From the NCBI RefSeq assembly GCF_012275515.1, contig NZ_JAAZQL010000011.1, positions 79,595-143,594 on the forward strand: a stretch of DNA of 64,000 nucleotides. The letters are read 5' to 3'. Shown piece after piece: positions 17,515 through 25,560 of the stretch. A program made the position numbers and the translations under genes. Under the pieces are notes generated by a model. It worked only from the letters and a program-made list of their open reading frames with translations. It searched no databases and was not told the DNA's origin. Position 1 is the first letter of the stretch, and the number at the start of each line of letters is the position of its first letter. The stretch is from Novosphingobium sp. SG707. GTDB taxonomy: Bacteria; Pseudomonadota; Alphaproteobacteria; Sphingomonadales; Sphingomonadaceae.

Positions 17515-18678
17515 ATGTTGAACGTCCTCGCGCTCGAGCTCATCGCCGACGTCATGAAGTGGGAGAACGAGGAGGCCACTCGAGAATACGCCTGGCTCCG
17601 GCTCATCTCTTCGATGAAATACGACGGGTATTCCGATTTTAGGGCCGGAGTGCGCTTTCTGGAAAGCCTGGTTTCCTGGCTCAGGCAGTTCGACGAAGCT
17701 GACAGGGCGGCTGCCTACTCGTTCGTCAAGGAGAGGCTTGTCTACATCTCCGGCCTCGAAATGCAGCGGGTCATCGAGACGTTCATCCCCGAAGTGGTCT
17801 TCCCATACCTGCGAGTCTCGGTTGCCGAGGAGTTCGGGATCAAGCCCTACGAGGTCTGGCGGACGAAGGAGACGGCAGCGGCCTTCGGTCGACGCCTCCG
17901 CCGCTGCCTCTTCGTGGGACTGAGCGACGGAAGCCGGATCGATGTGCTGCGCCGGGCCAACGCGGGCCGACTGTCGCAGGAGCAGGTCATCCCGATGATG
18001 AACGTCGACGATGAAAAGTGGAAGAGTCTCGCTGAGGACCTGATGAAGGAACTCGGCGATGACGCCCGCTTCGACGACGTCTACCTCATCGATGACTTCA
18101 CGGCGTCGGGAACGACCTTCATCCGGTTTCCGGACGGCAAACCCAAAGGCAAGCTGCACAAGTTCGAGAGCATCGTGCAGCACGCGAAGGAAAGGCTCGT
18201 TGGCGCGGGTGAGGCCTTCCCGCTGTCGGACCACTACACCTTGCATATCCACCACTACGTCTCGACGATGCAGGCGCACGATGCGCTGGTCGAGCGGGTG
18301 ACGGAAGCAGACCAGAGGCTTGTCGGAAAGAGCTTCGGCAATTGGAAAATCACCGAGGGTATGCTCCTGCCGTCCGATATCCGCGTCGCCACGATCGACA
18401 AGGAGACGAGGGGTGCCACGGCCATATGGCCGACGGATGGTCCGATCGTCGAGCTTTGCAGCCGGTATTACGATCATGAATTGTTCGAGCGGCTGGAGAA
18501 GCATTGCAGGGAGGCGGGTCAGAGCGACATGAAGTATGGCTACGCGGACTGCGCCTTGCCGCTCGTCCTCGAACACAACACTCCGAACAACGCCGTGCCT
18601 CTCCTGTGGGCAGAGACCAACGGCAAGGCTGGGAATCCGATGCATCCGCTCTTCTTCCGGCGCGACAGGCACGGCTGA
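17515..18678 (+). CDS. Phosphoribosyltransferase-like protein (conflict-system type)
   Basis: A 387-residue protein. Residues 189-202 read V-Y-L-I-D-D-F-T-A-S-G-T-T-F, matching the PRPP-binding loop of type I phosphoribosyltransferases (hydrophobic strand, D-D, small residues, T-x-S/T-G-T). The roughly 180 residues before it are helical and charged, not part of a standard salvage enzyme, and the C-terminal third has no orotate- or purine-type hood that I recognise. PRTase-like proteins of this build have been predicted as components of NTP-dependent conflict systems. The start at 17515 is chosen because of the G-rich ribosome-binding site; an in-frame ATG lies at 17491. Its stop overlaps the next start by one base (TGATG), so it is coupled to the NTPase. 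Confidence 0.75.
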   Translation: MLNVLALELIADVMKWENEEATREYAWLRLISSMKYDGYSDFRAGVRFLESLVSWLRQFDEADRAAAYSFVKERLVYISGLEMQRVIETFIPEVVFPYLRVSVAEEFGIKPYEVWRTKETAAAFGRRLRRCLFVGLSDGSRIDVLRRANAGRLSQEQVIPMMNVDDEKWKSLAEDLMKELGDDARFDDVYLIDDFTASGTTFIRFPDGKPKGKLHKFESIVQHAKERLVGAGEAFPLSDHYTLHIHHYVSTMQAHDALVERVTEADQRLVGKSFGNWKITEGMLLPSDIRVATIDKETRGATAIWPTDGPIVELCSRYYDHELFERLEKHCREAGQSDMKYGYADCALPLVLEHNTPNNAVPLLWAETNGKAGNPMHPLFFRRDRHG

Positions 18679-20597
18679 TGGCGAACCCATTCCTCCGACG
18701 CGCAACTGAGTATGTCCGGGATGACGCCTCGTTCCTCTCGATCGTTAGTCCTGCTCCGCTCACGACGTTCCTCGCGACCAGCAAGAGCAAGGAAGACATG
18801 TTTGAGGTCCCGGTCCGCATCATCGGGGCTCCGGGCAGCGGCAAGACGATGCTCGCGACCCTGGCCGAGTTCCACATGGTCGAGACGATACTGAGGGATG
18901 AGACGAATCCCACCAATCGGACCCTCGCGGACGCGCTCGCGCAAGCCGGATTCCTTCGAGACGGCAAGCCCAGCGTCGCCGCCGTGCGGGTGCCGATGGA
19001 GTCGGAGTACCGCGACTTCTGGGAGCTCTCCTACGATCCGCTGGTAAAGACGAAGCTCGCCTTCTGGCTCGTCCAGGCCCGCGCGATGCTCGGCCTCATC
19101 CGCAACCTGACGGCGAACCGGACGAGGAGCATCGAGGCAATCGAGTTCGTGCCGCGCGCCAACTACGAAGCGCATCTGGAGCAGATCGGCGGGCTCACAG
19201 CGGTCGGCATCAGGGACCGTGCGCTGGCGGTCCAGCGTGCGATCTATTCGGTCGGGGCGGGCCTACGCGAACCAAAGCTGGAAGACCTGCCGGGCGACGC
19301 GACGGCGCCGTATGCTCCGTTTGACGCGATCAGCGGAATCCGCGTCGAGTGGCAGGGCGAGATTATCGAGATGAACCCCCTTGTCATGCTGGACGACGTG
19401 CACGCGCTGCATCATGACCAGCTCGAGGCGATGTTCGGCATGCTGTCCCACCGCGAGATGAAGTTCGGTCGTTGGATGATGATGCGGCTCGACGCCCTCA
19501 GCCCGGGAATGGTCATGCGCTCGCCCGCCAGCCAGCCGACCCACAATCGTGCGACCGGTCGAGACTTCCGCGACATCCGTATGCAGGGCGACGGCGACGA
19601 GAAGAAGGACAATTCGCGCAAGCAGTTCCGAACGATGGCGCGGGACATGGCCAAGCGCTACCTGCCGATGGTCGAGGGCCTGCGGAACCGCAACGCCACG
19701 GATATTGATCGTCTCGTCCCCGGCCAACCGCCCAGGATGACGCCGGGCCAGCTAAGGGAGCTGGAGGACCGCGTGGCGAAGGACCAGAACAAGCTGAAGA
19801 TCGGTCCCAGCCGCCGCAAGGAGATCGACGCGATCGCCGAGGACTACATCCGGCGCACGAAATCCTATGACGACGGTCCCGAGGTGGCGCTCGCGATGAA
19901 GCGGATCCTGCTTCATCGCTACGCCGTCCGCATCGCCCGGTCGACGCCATCCCTTTTCGAGGACATGGATCCCGAGCCGAAGACTCCCCTGAAGGCCGAC
20001 TCGGATGTCGCCCACGGTGCCCGGCTCCATCTCCATCACGAGTTCGGCCGCCCCCTCCACTACGGGATCGACGACGTCTGCGACGCGAGCAACGAGAACG
20101 CTGAAATCTTTTTGCAGTTCGCCGGCGATCTCGTCGCGAATGTAGAGACGAGGGCGATCAGGAACAATGCTCTCGCTCTCCCGGCGCGGGAACAGCAGTC
20201 GATCCTGATCACGAAGGCGAAGTCGATCATGGACGCTTGGTCGTTTCCCCATGCCCAGCGCGTCCGTGACCTCGTCGACGCGATCGGTCGTGACTGCCGC
20301 GAGGAATCCCTCCTGCCGAACGCGCCGCTCGGCGCGGGTGCAAACGCGGTTGCCATCACCGAGGAGGAGATGGAAAGCCTCTCGCAAGATGACCATCTGG
20401 CAAGCGTACTCAAGTATGCCATTGCCAACGGCGCGATCACGATTGAGCGCAACTACGGCCAGGGGAGCAAGCTATGGGCGCTCATCGAGGTGACCGGCAC
20501 GGTCGCTCTCGTGTATGGGCTCACCTTCAACAGGGGTGGCTTCCTGCCTCAGAAGCTGGATTACCTCCGCCGGGCGTCGGGCCTGATCGATGCGTAG
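18678..20597 (+). CDS. P-loop NTPase of the PRTase operon
   Basis: A 639-residue ATPase. Walker A is G-A-P-G-S-G-K-T at residues 50-57 and Walker B is P-L-V-M-L-D-D at 234-240, followed by H-A-L-H-H. The spacing of about 180 residues between them is long for a simple AAA+ domain and leaves room for an inserted helical region. Residues about 300-420 are strongly charged and likely linker or helical. The C-terminal 150 residues may be a winged-helix-like or sensor module but I do not recognise it. Coupled to the PRTase upstream (one-base overlap) and to the next gene downstream (eight-base overlap), it is the likely regulatory or sensor ATPase of the system. Confidence 0.8.
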   Translation: MANPFLRRATEYVRDDASFLSIVSPAPLTTFLATSKSKEDMFEVPVRIIGAPGSGKTMLATLAEFHMVETILRDETNPTNRTLADALAQAGFLRDGKPSVAAVRVPMESEYRDFWELSYDPLVKTKLAFWLVQARAMLGLIRNLTANRTRSIEAIEFVPRANYEAHLEQIGGLTAVGIRDRALAVQRAIYSVGAGLREPKLEDLPGDATAPYAPFDAISGIRVEWQGEIIEMNPLVMLDDVHALHHDQLEAMFGMLSHREMKFGRWMMMRLDALSPGMVMRSPASQPTHNRATGRDFRDIRMQGDGDEKKDNSRKQFRTMARDMAKRYLPMVEGLRNRNATDIDRLVPGQPPRMTPGQLRELEDRVAKDQNKLKIGPSRRKEIDAIAEDYIRRTKSYDDGPEVALAMKRILLHRYAVRIARSTPSLFEDMDPEPKTPLKADSDVAHGARLHLHHEFGRPLHYGIDDVCDASNENAEIFLQFAGDLVANVETRAIRNNALALPAREQQSILITKAKSIMDAWSFPHAQRVRDLVDAIGRDCREESLLPNAPLGAGANAVAITEEEMESLSQDDHLASVLKYAIANGAITIERNYGQGSKLWALIEVTGTVALVYGLTFNRGGFLPQKLDYLRRASGLIDA

Positions 20598-21690
20598 GCA
20601 TTGGGAGAACTGCATCACCAACTTCGACGAGGACGTTGACGGCTTCGTCGCCGACTACTTCTCGGATCCTGATCGTCGCGTGCTGCTCGTGGCGGCCGCC
20701 GGCTTCGATCCGCGGTCCCAGCGCATATCCCGAATGCTTGCGACTGCGCTCGGGGATCGCCTCTCTGCTTTTTACATCCGCGAGGAGAGGCATGGGGCCT
20801 CCGATGCGCTCGTCACCAGAGCGGACGAGAACGAGGCGGCGCTGAAGGCGATCGTGCCGGATAGCGAGTTCGTCAGGATCGACGTGTTCGCCGACGATGG
20901 AGCGCCGGTGGGCGGGGCCCGCATCGCGGCACGCCTGAGTCAGCATCCCGTGCCCGACGCGGTTACCGACGTGATCCTCGACCTGAGTGCCCTCTCGATC
21001 GGCGTTGGCTTCCCGGCGGCGCGCATGCTGCTCGAGGATTGCGAGGCGACAAACCATTGCGCGTTCCACCTCATGATCGTCTCGAACCCCGAGATGGACG
21101 ACCGCATATCCAGCGTGCCGTCCAGCAGGCCGGGATCCGTGAGGGGTTTCTCGCCCGCCATCGAGGCCGAGGGGCAGGGACTGGCGCAGGTCTGGATACC
21201 CCAGCTCGCCAAGGGGCGCGGGTTCGCGCTCACCCAGATCGGGGCGAACATCCCGAGGCGCTACAAGATCTGCCCGCTGATTCCCTTTCCCGCGCGCAAC
21301 CCGCGCCGCGCCGACGATCTGCTCGCCGAGTACCAGACCGAGCTCGTGAACGAATGGGCGGTGGACCCGAGGGACGTGGTCTACGCATCGGAACGCAACC
21401 CGCTCGACTGCTATCGGACCCTGTCCACGCTCAAGACGCGCTTCGATCGCACCATGAAGGGGACCTACGAACCTCGAATGGTCCTCTCACCGGTCGGCAG
21501 CAAGGTTCTCGCCGCGGGAGCGCTGATGGCGGCAATCGAGCACGACATGGCGGTCCACTACCTCGAGACGGAGAGCTATCTCTTCGAGGACTCCGGGCCG
21601 GCGCCGGGAGATCTTCCGGACATGACTGTCCATCTGATCCTCTCGGGGCCGCTCTACGCGAGTTTCGACGAGCCGGCCGCGGAGTCATGA
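20590..21690 (+). CDS. Unrecognised Rossmann-like protein of the PRTase operon
   Basis: A 366-residue soluble protein that I cannot assign to a named family. Residues 30-45 (R-V-L-L-V-A-A-A-G-F-D-P-R-S) have the form of a first beta-strand followed by a glycine loop, as in nucleotide-binding Rossmann-like folds. Further strands (D-V-I-L-D-L-S-A-L near 135 and F-H-L-M-I-V-S near 160) support an alpha/beta sandwich. It begins eight bases inside the NTPase gene and ends in an ATGA overlap with the SIS-HAD gene, so it is a fixed operon member. Binding or processing of a nucleotide-like ligand is a guess from fold and neighbours. Confidence 0.7.
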   Translation: MRRHWENCITNFDEDVDGFVADYFSDPDRRVLLVAAAGFDPRSQRISRMLATALGDRLSAFYIREERHGASDALVTRADENEAALKAIVPDSEFVRIDVFADDGAPVGGARIAARLSQHPVPDAVTDVILDLSALSIGVGFPAARMLLEDCEATNHCAFHLMIVSNPEMDDRISSVPSSRPGSVRGFSPAIEAEGQGLAQVWIPQLAKGRGFALTQIGANIPRRYKICPLIPFPARNPRRADDLLAEYQTELVNEWAVDPRDVVYASERNPLDCYRTLSTLKTRFDRTMKGTYEPRMVLSPVGSKVLAAGALMAAIEHDMAVHYLETESYLFEDSGPAPGDLPDMTVHLILSGPLYASFDEPAAES

Positions 21691-23624
21691 TCACTCCGGT
21701 CTTCAGCGAGAAGTTGGACTCGCTTCCCGGCACGCTCGACGAGCTCAGGTCGTTTGACGCGAGCGGGATGGCGAACGCGCTCGCGGGTGGCGCGAGTCGG
21801 CATACGGTGGCGGTCGGTTCCGGCGGCTCCGCGATCGCCGCCGAATATCTCGCTCGCTGCAGGGAGACGCTGGGCTTGGGGCCGACGACGGTCCAGACAC
21901 CCATGGGTGTGGTCCTGGACGAGCGCGCGCTCACCGGAAGCGATGTCTGGCTGTTCAGCGCCGGCGGCGACAATCCGGATGCGGTCGCGGCCTGCCGCGC
22001 TGCCTTCGACCGGAAGGCGAGCTCAATGCACCTGGTCACGAGAGGCACGGACGGCGCCGCGGCCGATCTGATCAGGAGATTGGGAGGCACTATCCATCTG
22101 GTGCCGGTCTCCGATCGCAAGGACGGCTACCTCGCCACTCATTCCATCCTCGCCATGATGGTGGGGCTGCTGCTCTCGTGCGACCTAGTCTCGGGCGAAC
22201 CCACCGGCGCATCGGCGCTGCTGGACGTCGTGGCAGCGCGTCTTGTCGAAATACGGGATGCCGAGGTGAGGGACTTACGCTCGGCCGCCCTCTCGGGCGT
22301 CCGGCGCGGTGACACCGTGTTGGTCGTCTCCGATACGCGGCTGGCCGCAGCCTCGGTCCTCCTCGACACGTCCATCTGGGAAGCGTGCCTATGCCATGTG
22401 CAGAGTACGGACTTTCGGAATTTCGCGCATGGTCGGCACAGCTGGCTGCACCATCGGGCCGATGAGACGGTGCTGGCGGCGTTGACCGGAGGTGACAGCG
22501 CTGGCGCATGGTCGGTCATCGACGGACTGCTCCCACTGTCACTGAGGCGGATCGGTATGGATTATGGCGCCTGCGGCCGGCTCGAGAACGTCATTGCGGT
22601 CATCGACTGCCTCGGGCTTGTCGAGGCGATCGGCAACGCCGTCGGGATCGATCCCGGGAAGCCTGGGATCGGTGAATTCGGTCGTCCGATCTATGAAGGC
22701 CGGTCGCTAGCGGAACTGGCTGAGACGTTGCCCGCGAATGTCCGCCACAAACGGGCGGCCATGGCGAAGGCGGACAGCTGGGACGGCTGCGGCGACCCAC
22801 TCCATATGGTAGGCGATGCGCGCCTGAGGACCCTGGCGGACGCCAGGATCGGCGCCGTGGTCATGGACTATGACGGCACCGTCGTGACGACGGACGGCCG
22901 CTACAGACCTCCGGACCCTCAGATAGTGGAGGAGCTCGTCCGTCTGCATGGTCTGGGTCTGCGCATCGGCTTCGCGACCGGCAGGGGCGGCTCCGCCGGT
23001 GAGGAGCTGCGGAAGGTCCTTCCGGCGGAGATGCTGACCGCCGTGCCCATCGGATACTACAACGGCGGACATTTGCGCGCGGCTGACGTGGACATTGATG
23101 CCGACCCGGCGTCTGCCGACGAGGCGATCGCGGCAACGGCGGGCTGGCTGCAGGAACGCGGCGACCTTTTCGCGGATCACCGCTTCAAGCACCGCGCCAT
23201 CCAGATCACCGTTGATATGGATTGCCTGCGGCACCCGTATCGCTTCGCCGCCGATCTGCGCGACTGCCCGGCGTTCGCCGACGGCAGGGTCCGCGTGACC
23301 GGCTCCGGCCACAGCTACGACATCGTGCCGGCGTCGTCGTCAAAGCTCGCTGTGGTTCGGGAGCTCAGGGACGGCATGCCGGCGGGTGCCGAGGTGCTGT
23401 GCTTCGGGGATAGCGGTTCCCGGCCGGGCAACGACCACGCGTTGCTGTCCCATTCGTTCGGCATCAGCGTGGGGGACGTTTGCGCTGCGGCGGACGGTTG
23501 CTGGTCCATGTTCGGCGCCCATCCCGTCGGCCCCGAAGCCCTTCTCCGAATCCTGAGGAGTCTGGTAGCATCGGACGCCGGGGGGATTCGCCTCGACCTC
23601 GCGTCACTGGGTCTCGACAGGTGA
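21687..23624 (+). CDS. SIS-HAD fusion protein (sugar isomerase domain plus phosphatase domain)
   Basis: A 645-residue fusion. The N-terminal half (about residues 35-345) has two SIS subdomains: V-A-V-G-S-G-G-S-A-I at 41-50 with V-W-L-F-S-A-G-G-D at 87-95, and a second strand V-L-V-V-S-D at 211-216 followed by D-F-R-N-F-A-H-G-R-H, recalling the histidine-glycine loop of phosphosugar isomerases. The C-terminal half is a Cof-type HAD phosphatase with motif I D-Y-D-G-T (394-398), motif II in G-F-A-T-G-R (428-433), a motif III lysine near 553, and motif IV G-D-S-G-x3-G-N-D (574-583). All key HAD residues are present. ATGA overlap with the preceding gene indicates coupling. Expected substrates are phosphosugars. 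Confidence 0.85.
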   Translation: MITPVFSEKLDSLPGTLDELRSFDASGMANALAGGASRHTVAVGSGGSAIAAEYLARCRETLGLGPTTVQTPMGVVLDERALTGSDVWLFSAGGDNPDAVAACRAAFDRKASSMHLVTRGTDGAAADLIRRLGGTIHLVPVSDRKDGYLATHSILAMMVGLLLSCDLVSGEPTGASALLDVVAARLVEIRDAEVRDLRSAALSGVRRGDTVLVVSDTRLAAASVLLDTSIWEACLCHVQSTDFRNFAHGRHSWLHHRADETVLAALTGGDSAGAWSVIDGLLPLSLRRIGMDYGACGRLENVIAVIDCLGLVEAIGNAVGIDPGKPGIGEFGRPIYEGRSLAELAETLPANVRHKRAAMAKADSWDGCGDPLHMVGDARLRTLADARIGAVVMDYDGTVVTTDGRYRPPDPQIVEELVRLHGLGLRIGFATGRGGSAGEELRKVLPAEMLTAVPIGYYNGGHLRAADVDIDADPASADEAIAATAGWLQERGDLFADHRFKHRAIQITVDMDCLRHPYRFAADLRDCPAFADGRVRVTGSGHSYDIVPASSSKLAVVRELRDGMPAGAEVLCFGDSGSRPGNDHALLSHSFGISVGDVCAAADGCWSMFGAHPVGPEALLRILRSLVASDAGGIRLDLASLGLDR

Positions 23625-23649
23625 CGCCAAACGAGTGCACAAGGTGAAC

Positions 23650-24615
23650 ATGAGCGCCGAGAAATATTTAAACGAGAATCGGATCGACGTCGCCGGAACC
23701 GGTTTCACGGTGCTCGACCGGGTCTACGCCGATGGCGACTTCGCAGGCGAGGCGTTGGGGGGATCCTGCGGCAACGTCCTGCTTTCGCTCGCCATGCTCC
23801 ATCGCCAGGTCGCACCCGTCTTGCTGCTGGGGGACGACGATGAGGGTGGGCGGCTCGTCGATGAGTTTATGGAGGCCGGTGCCATCACGGACTTCATTAG
23901 GCGTCGCGCCGATCTGCGCTCGCCGGTCCTGGCGCAGACGCTGGACACCGGCCTAGGCCAGCATGACTTCAGCTTCGTGTGCCCGGAGACGAGCGAGGAG
24001 TTCCCGCGGTACGAGCCCATCGGTGTCGAAGAAGTCTCGTCGGCCCAATCGATGCTCGCCCAATGTGCCGTCTTCTATGCGGACCGGCTGTCGGAGAGCA
24101 TACTGGTGGCCATGAGGACGGCGGGAGCGGCCGGCGCGGTGGTGTTCTTCGAACCTTCGGACATCGAGCACGACGATTTGTTCGACGAGGCGCTTCGGAT
24201 CGCGACGATCCTCAAGTTCTCCGAGGATCGCCTAGGCGGACTGCTCGCGGACCGTCTCTACGACTGCATCATGATCGTCACCCACGGAGCCGATGGCCTT
24301 GAGGTGCGGGATGGCGAGCAGACGATCTGGTGCGACGCGATCGACGCACCGGAGGTTCTGGACACCTGCGGTTCAGGCGACATGGTCAGCGTCGGAGTGA
24401 TCGACTGGGTGCTCGCGAACGGTTTCGGTACGGCGCGGCTCACGGCGGGGGCGCTCCTTGGAGGCGTCGTGGCCGGGCAGCGGCTGGCGGCGGAGAACTG
24501 CGCCTACGCCGGTGCGCGCGGGCTGTTCAGGAAGCGCGGCGCCGAATACGTCCGCGGGATACTCGGCGCCGGTGCGAGGCCGTTGTCAGGGGATCACGCG
24601 GCTGCCACGATGTAG
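23650..24615 (+). CDS. PfkB/ribokinase-family carbohydrate kinase
   Basis: A 321-residue ribokinase-like kinase. The N-terminal substrate signature appears as G-G-S-C-G-N-V (residues 37-43) and the catalytic anion-hole motif as D-T-C-G-S-G-D (238-244), where the last aspartate is the expected base; the usual second residue set D-T-x-G-A-G-D has G-S in place of G-A. The ATG at 23650 follows AAGGTG; a GTG at 23635 is also possible. The gene starts 25 bases after the SIS-HAD gene and is the last of the operon. It would phosphorylate a sugar or nucleoside, which fits the isomerase and phosphatase activities next to it. Its end overlaps the convergent NADAR gene by 22 bases. Confidence 0.88.
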   Translation: MSAEKYLNENRIDVAGTGFTVLDRVYADGDFAGEALGGSCGNVLLSLAMLHRQVAPVLLLGDDDEGGRLVDEFMEAGAITDFIRRRADLRSPVLAQTLDTGLGQHDFSFVCPETSEEFPRYEPIGVEEVSSAQSMLAQCAVFYADRLSESILVAMRTAGAAGAVVFFEPSDIEHDDLFDEALRIATILKFSEDRLGGLLADRLYDCIMIVTHGADGLEVRDGEQTIWCDAIDAPEVLDTCGSGDMVSVGVIDWVLANGFGTARLTAGALLGGVVAGQRLAAENCAYAGARGLFRKRGAEYVRGILGAGARPLSGDHAAATM

Positions 24616-25085
24616 GCGTCGAATCCCGGAGCCTCGTTGCGCAGTTCCGCGCGGAGTTCCATCAGCATCGCGCCCAGCATGTTGCGCCCGACGCCGTTGA
24701 CCTCCCCCCAGAGGCGGTTGACCTCGTTGTCAACCGTGGCCGTCTCGATGAGCCGCGCATCGCCGGTCGAGAGGAGAAGGTCGCGCAGGTCCGCGTGCTG
24801 GGTGAACTTGGCGCGCAGCACCGCCCTCATGCGGTCGAACTTGCTCGTGGACCAGCCGGGGGCAACGTCCCAGTAGTATAGGCCATGGGCCGCCATCGCC
24901 AGGAGCGAGGGCGACGGAGCCTCCATCAGCCACTTCTTGACCTCGGCCTTCCGTGCCTTCCCGGCCTGATAGGCGTGCTCGCTCGTCGGGTAGAGCTCGC
25001 CCTCGAACTCTATTTCGCGGCGGTAGAGGTTGCTGAAGGCGCCGAAGGGCTTCTCGCTAGCCCGATAAAATCGGATCTCGTCCAT
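24594..25085 (-). CDS. NADAR-family (YbiA-like) N-glycosidase-type protein
   Basis: A 163-residue NADAR/DUF1768 protein. The signature lies at residues 11-44: E-K-P-F-G-A-F-S-N-L, then E-F-E-G-E-L-Y-P-T-S-E-H-A-Y-Q, with the conserved glutamate/histidine that form the active site. The family has been linked to NAD/ADP-ribose chemistry and includes YbiA, which cleaves an N-glycosidic bond in riboflavin intermediates. It is convergent with the PfkB gene (22-base overlap) and divergent from the HTH gene across a spacer with paired palindromes, so the HTH protein probably controls it. Its chemistry (glycosidic bonds of ribose nucleotides) fits the sugar/nucleotide theme of the neighbouring operon. 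Confidence 0.9.
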   Translation of the reverse strand: MDEIRFYRASEKPFGAFSNLYRREIEFEGELYPTSEHAYQAGKARKAEVKKWLMEAPSPSLLAMAAHGLYYWDVAPGWSTSKFDRMRAVLRAKFTQHADLRDLLLSTGDARLIETATVDNEVNRLWGEVNGVGRNMLGAMLMELRAELRNEAPGFDAYIVAAA

Positions 25086-25096
25086 CGATCACTCCT

Positions 25097-25132
25097 TGCA
25101 AATTTGCATCGATATAATCATGCTAATTTGCA
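25097..25132. promoter_or_regulatory. Paired palindromic operator-like sites with a TATAAT box
   Basis: Two copies of a 12-base site: the perfect palindrome TGCAAATTTGCA at 25097-25108 and the one-mismatch copy TGCTAATTTGCA at 25121-25132, with start-to-start spacing of 24 bases. A consensus TATAAT lies between them at 25113-25118 on the plus strand, and the second copy overlaps the start codon of the HTH gene. This is the arrangement expected for autorepression and repression of the divergent NADAR gene. The predicted transcript for the HTH gene would have almost no leader. Confidence 0.7.
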
Positions 25133-25515
25133 TGAAGCCGACAAGCAAGCAGTTAAGTGCCCTCCAGAGGAGAATTGCGGACAGGTATTCGGCCAGCGGG
25201 CGCAGCAATGCCGAGATCGGGCGGCTCGCGTCCGTGCATCCGAGTCAGGTCGGGCGCATCTGCTCCGGGAACTTCAAGACCGTCAGCGCCAATGTGGTGC
25301 AGGTGTGCCGCGTTCTGGGGGTCAAGGTGCCCAAGATGTCGGAATCCGCGCGGATGGATCCAGATTGGGCAAAGGCGAATGCCACCCTGCGTCGGATCTG
25401 GGACCAGACGCCGCAGGGCGCGGCGACGATACGCAGGGTGCTCGACGCCATTGCGGATTTGCACGTTCCGGAAATGCCCGCCGATAGCACCCGTTCGGAG
25501 AAGCAGGGCGCGTAG
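25132..25515 (+). CDS. Small helix-turn-helix regulator
   Basis: A 127-residue protein. Residues about 8-60 form an XRE-like helix-turn-helix: S-N-A-E-I-G-R-L-A-S-V-H-P-S-Q-V-G-R-I with the alanine/valine and S-Q-V pattern of a recognition helix. The remainder is a short tail without a recognisable ligand domain. The ATG at 25132 is chosen because it starts the conserved part; an in-frame ATG lies at 25120. There is no Shine-Dalgarno sequence, and the TATAAT at 25113-25118 would give a nearly leaderless mRNA. Divergent from the NADAR gene with shared operator-like palindromes. Confidence 0.75.
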   Translation: MKPTSKQLSALQRRIADRYSASGRSNAEIGRLASVHPSQVGRICSGNFKTVSANVVQVCRVLGVKVPKMSESARMDPDWAKANATLRRIWDQTPQGAATIRRVLDAIADLHVPEMPADSTRSEKQGA

Positions 25516-25560
25516 ACGCTCTGGGGCGCGGAGATGGTTCCGGGTGTTGGACTCCGCGGG

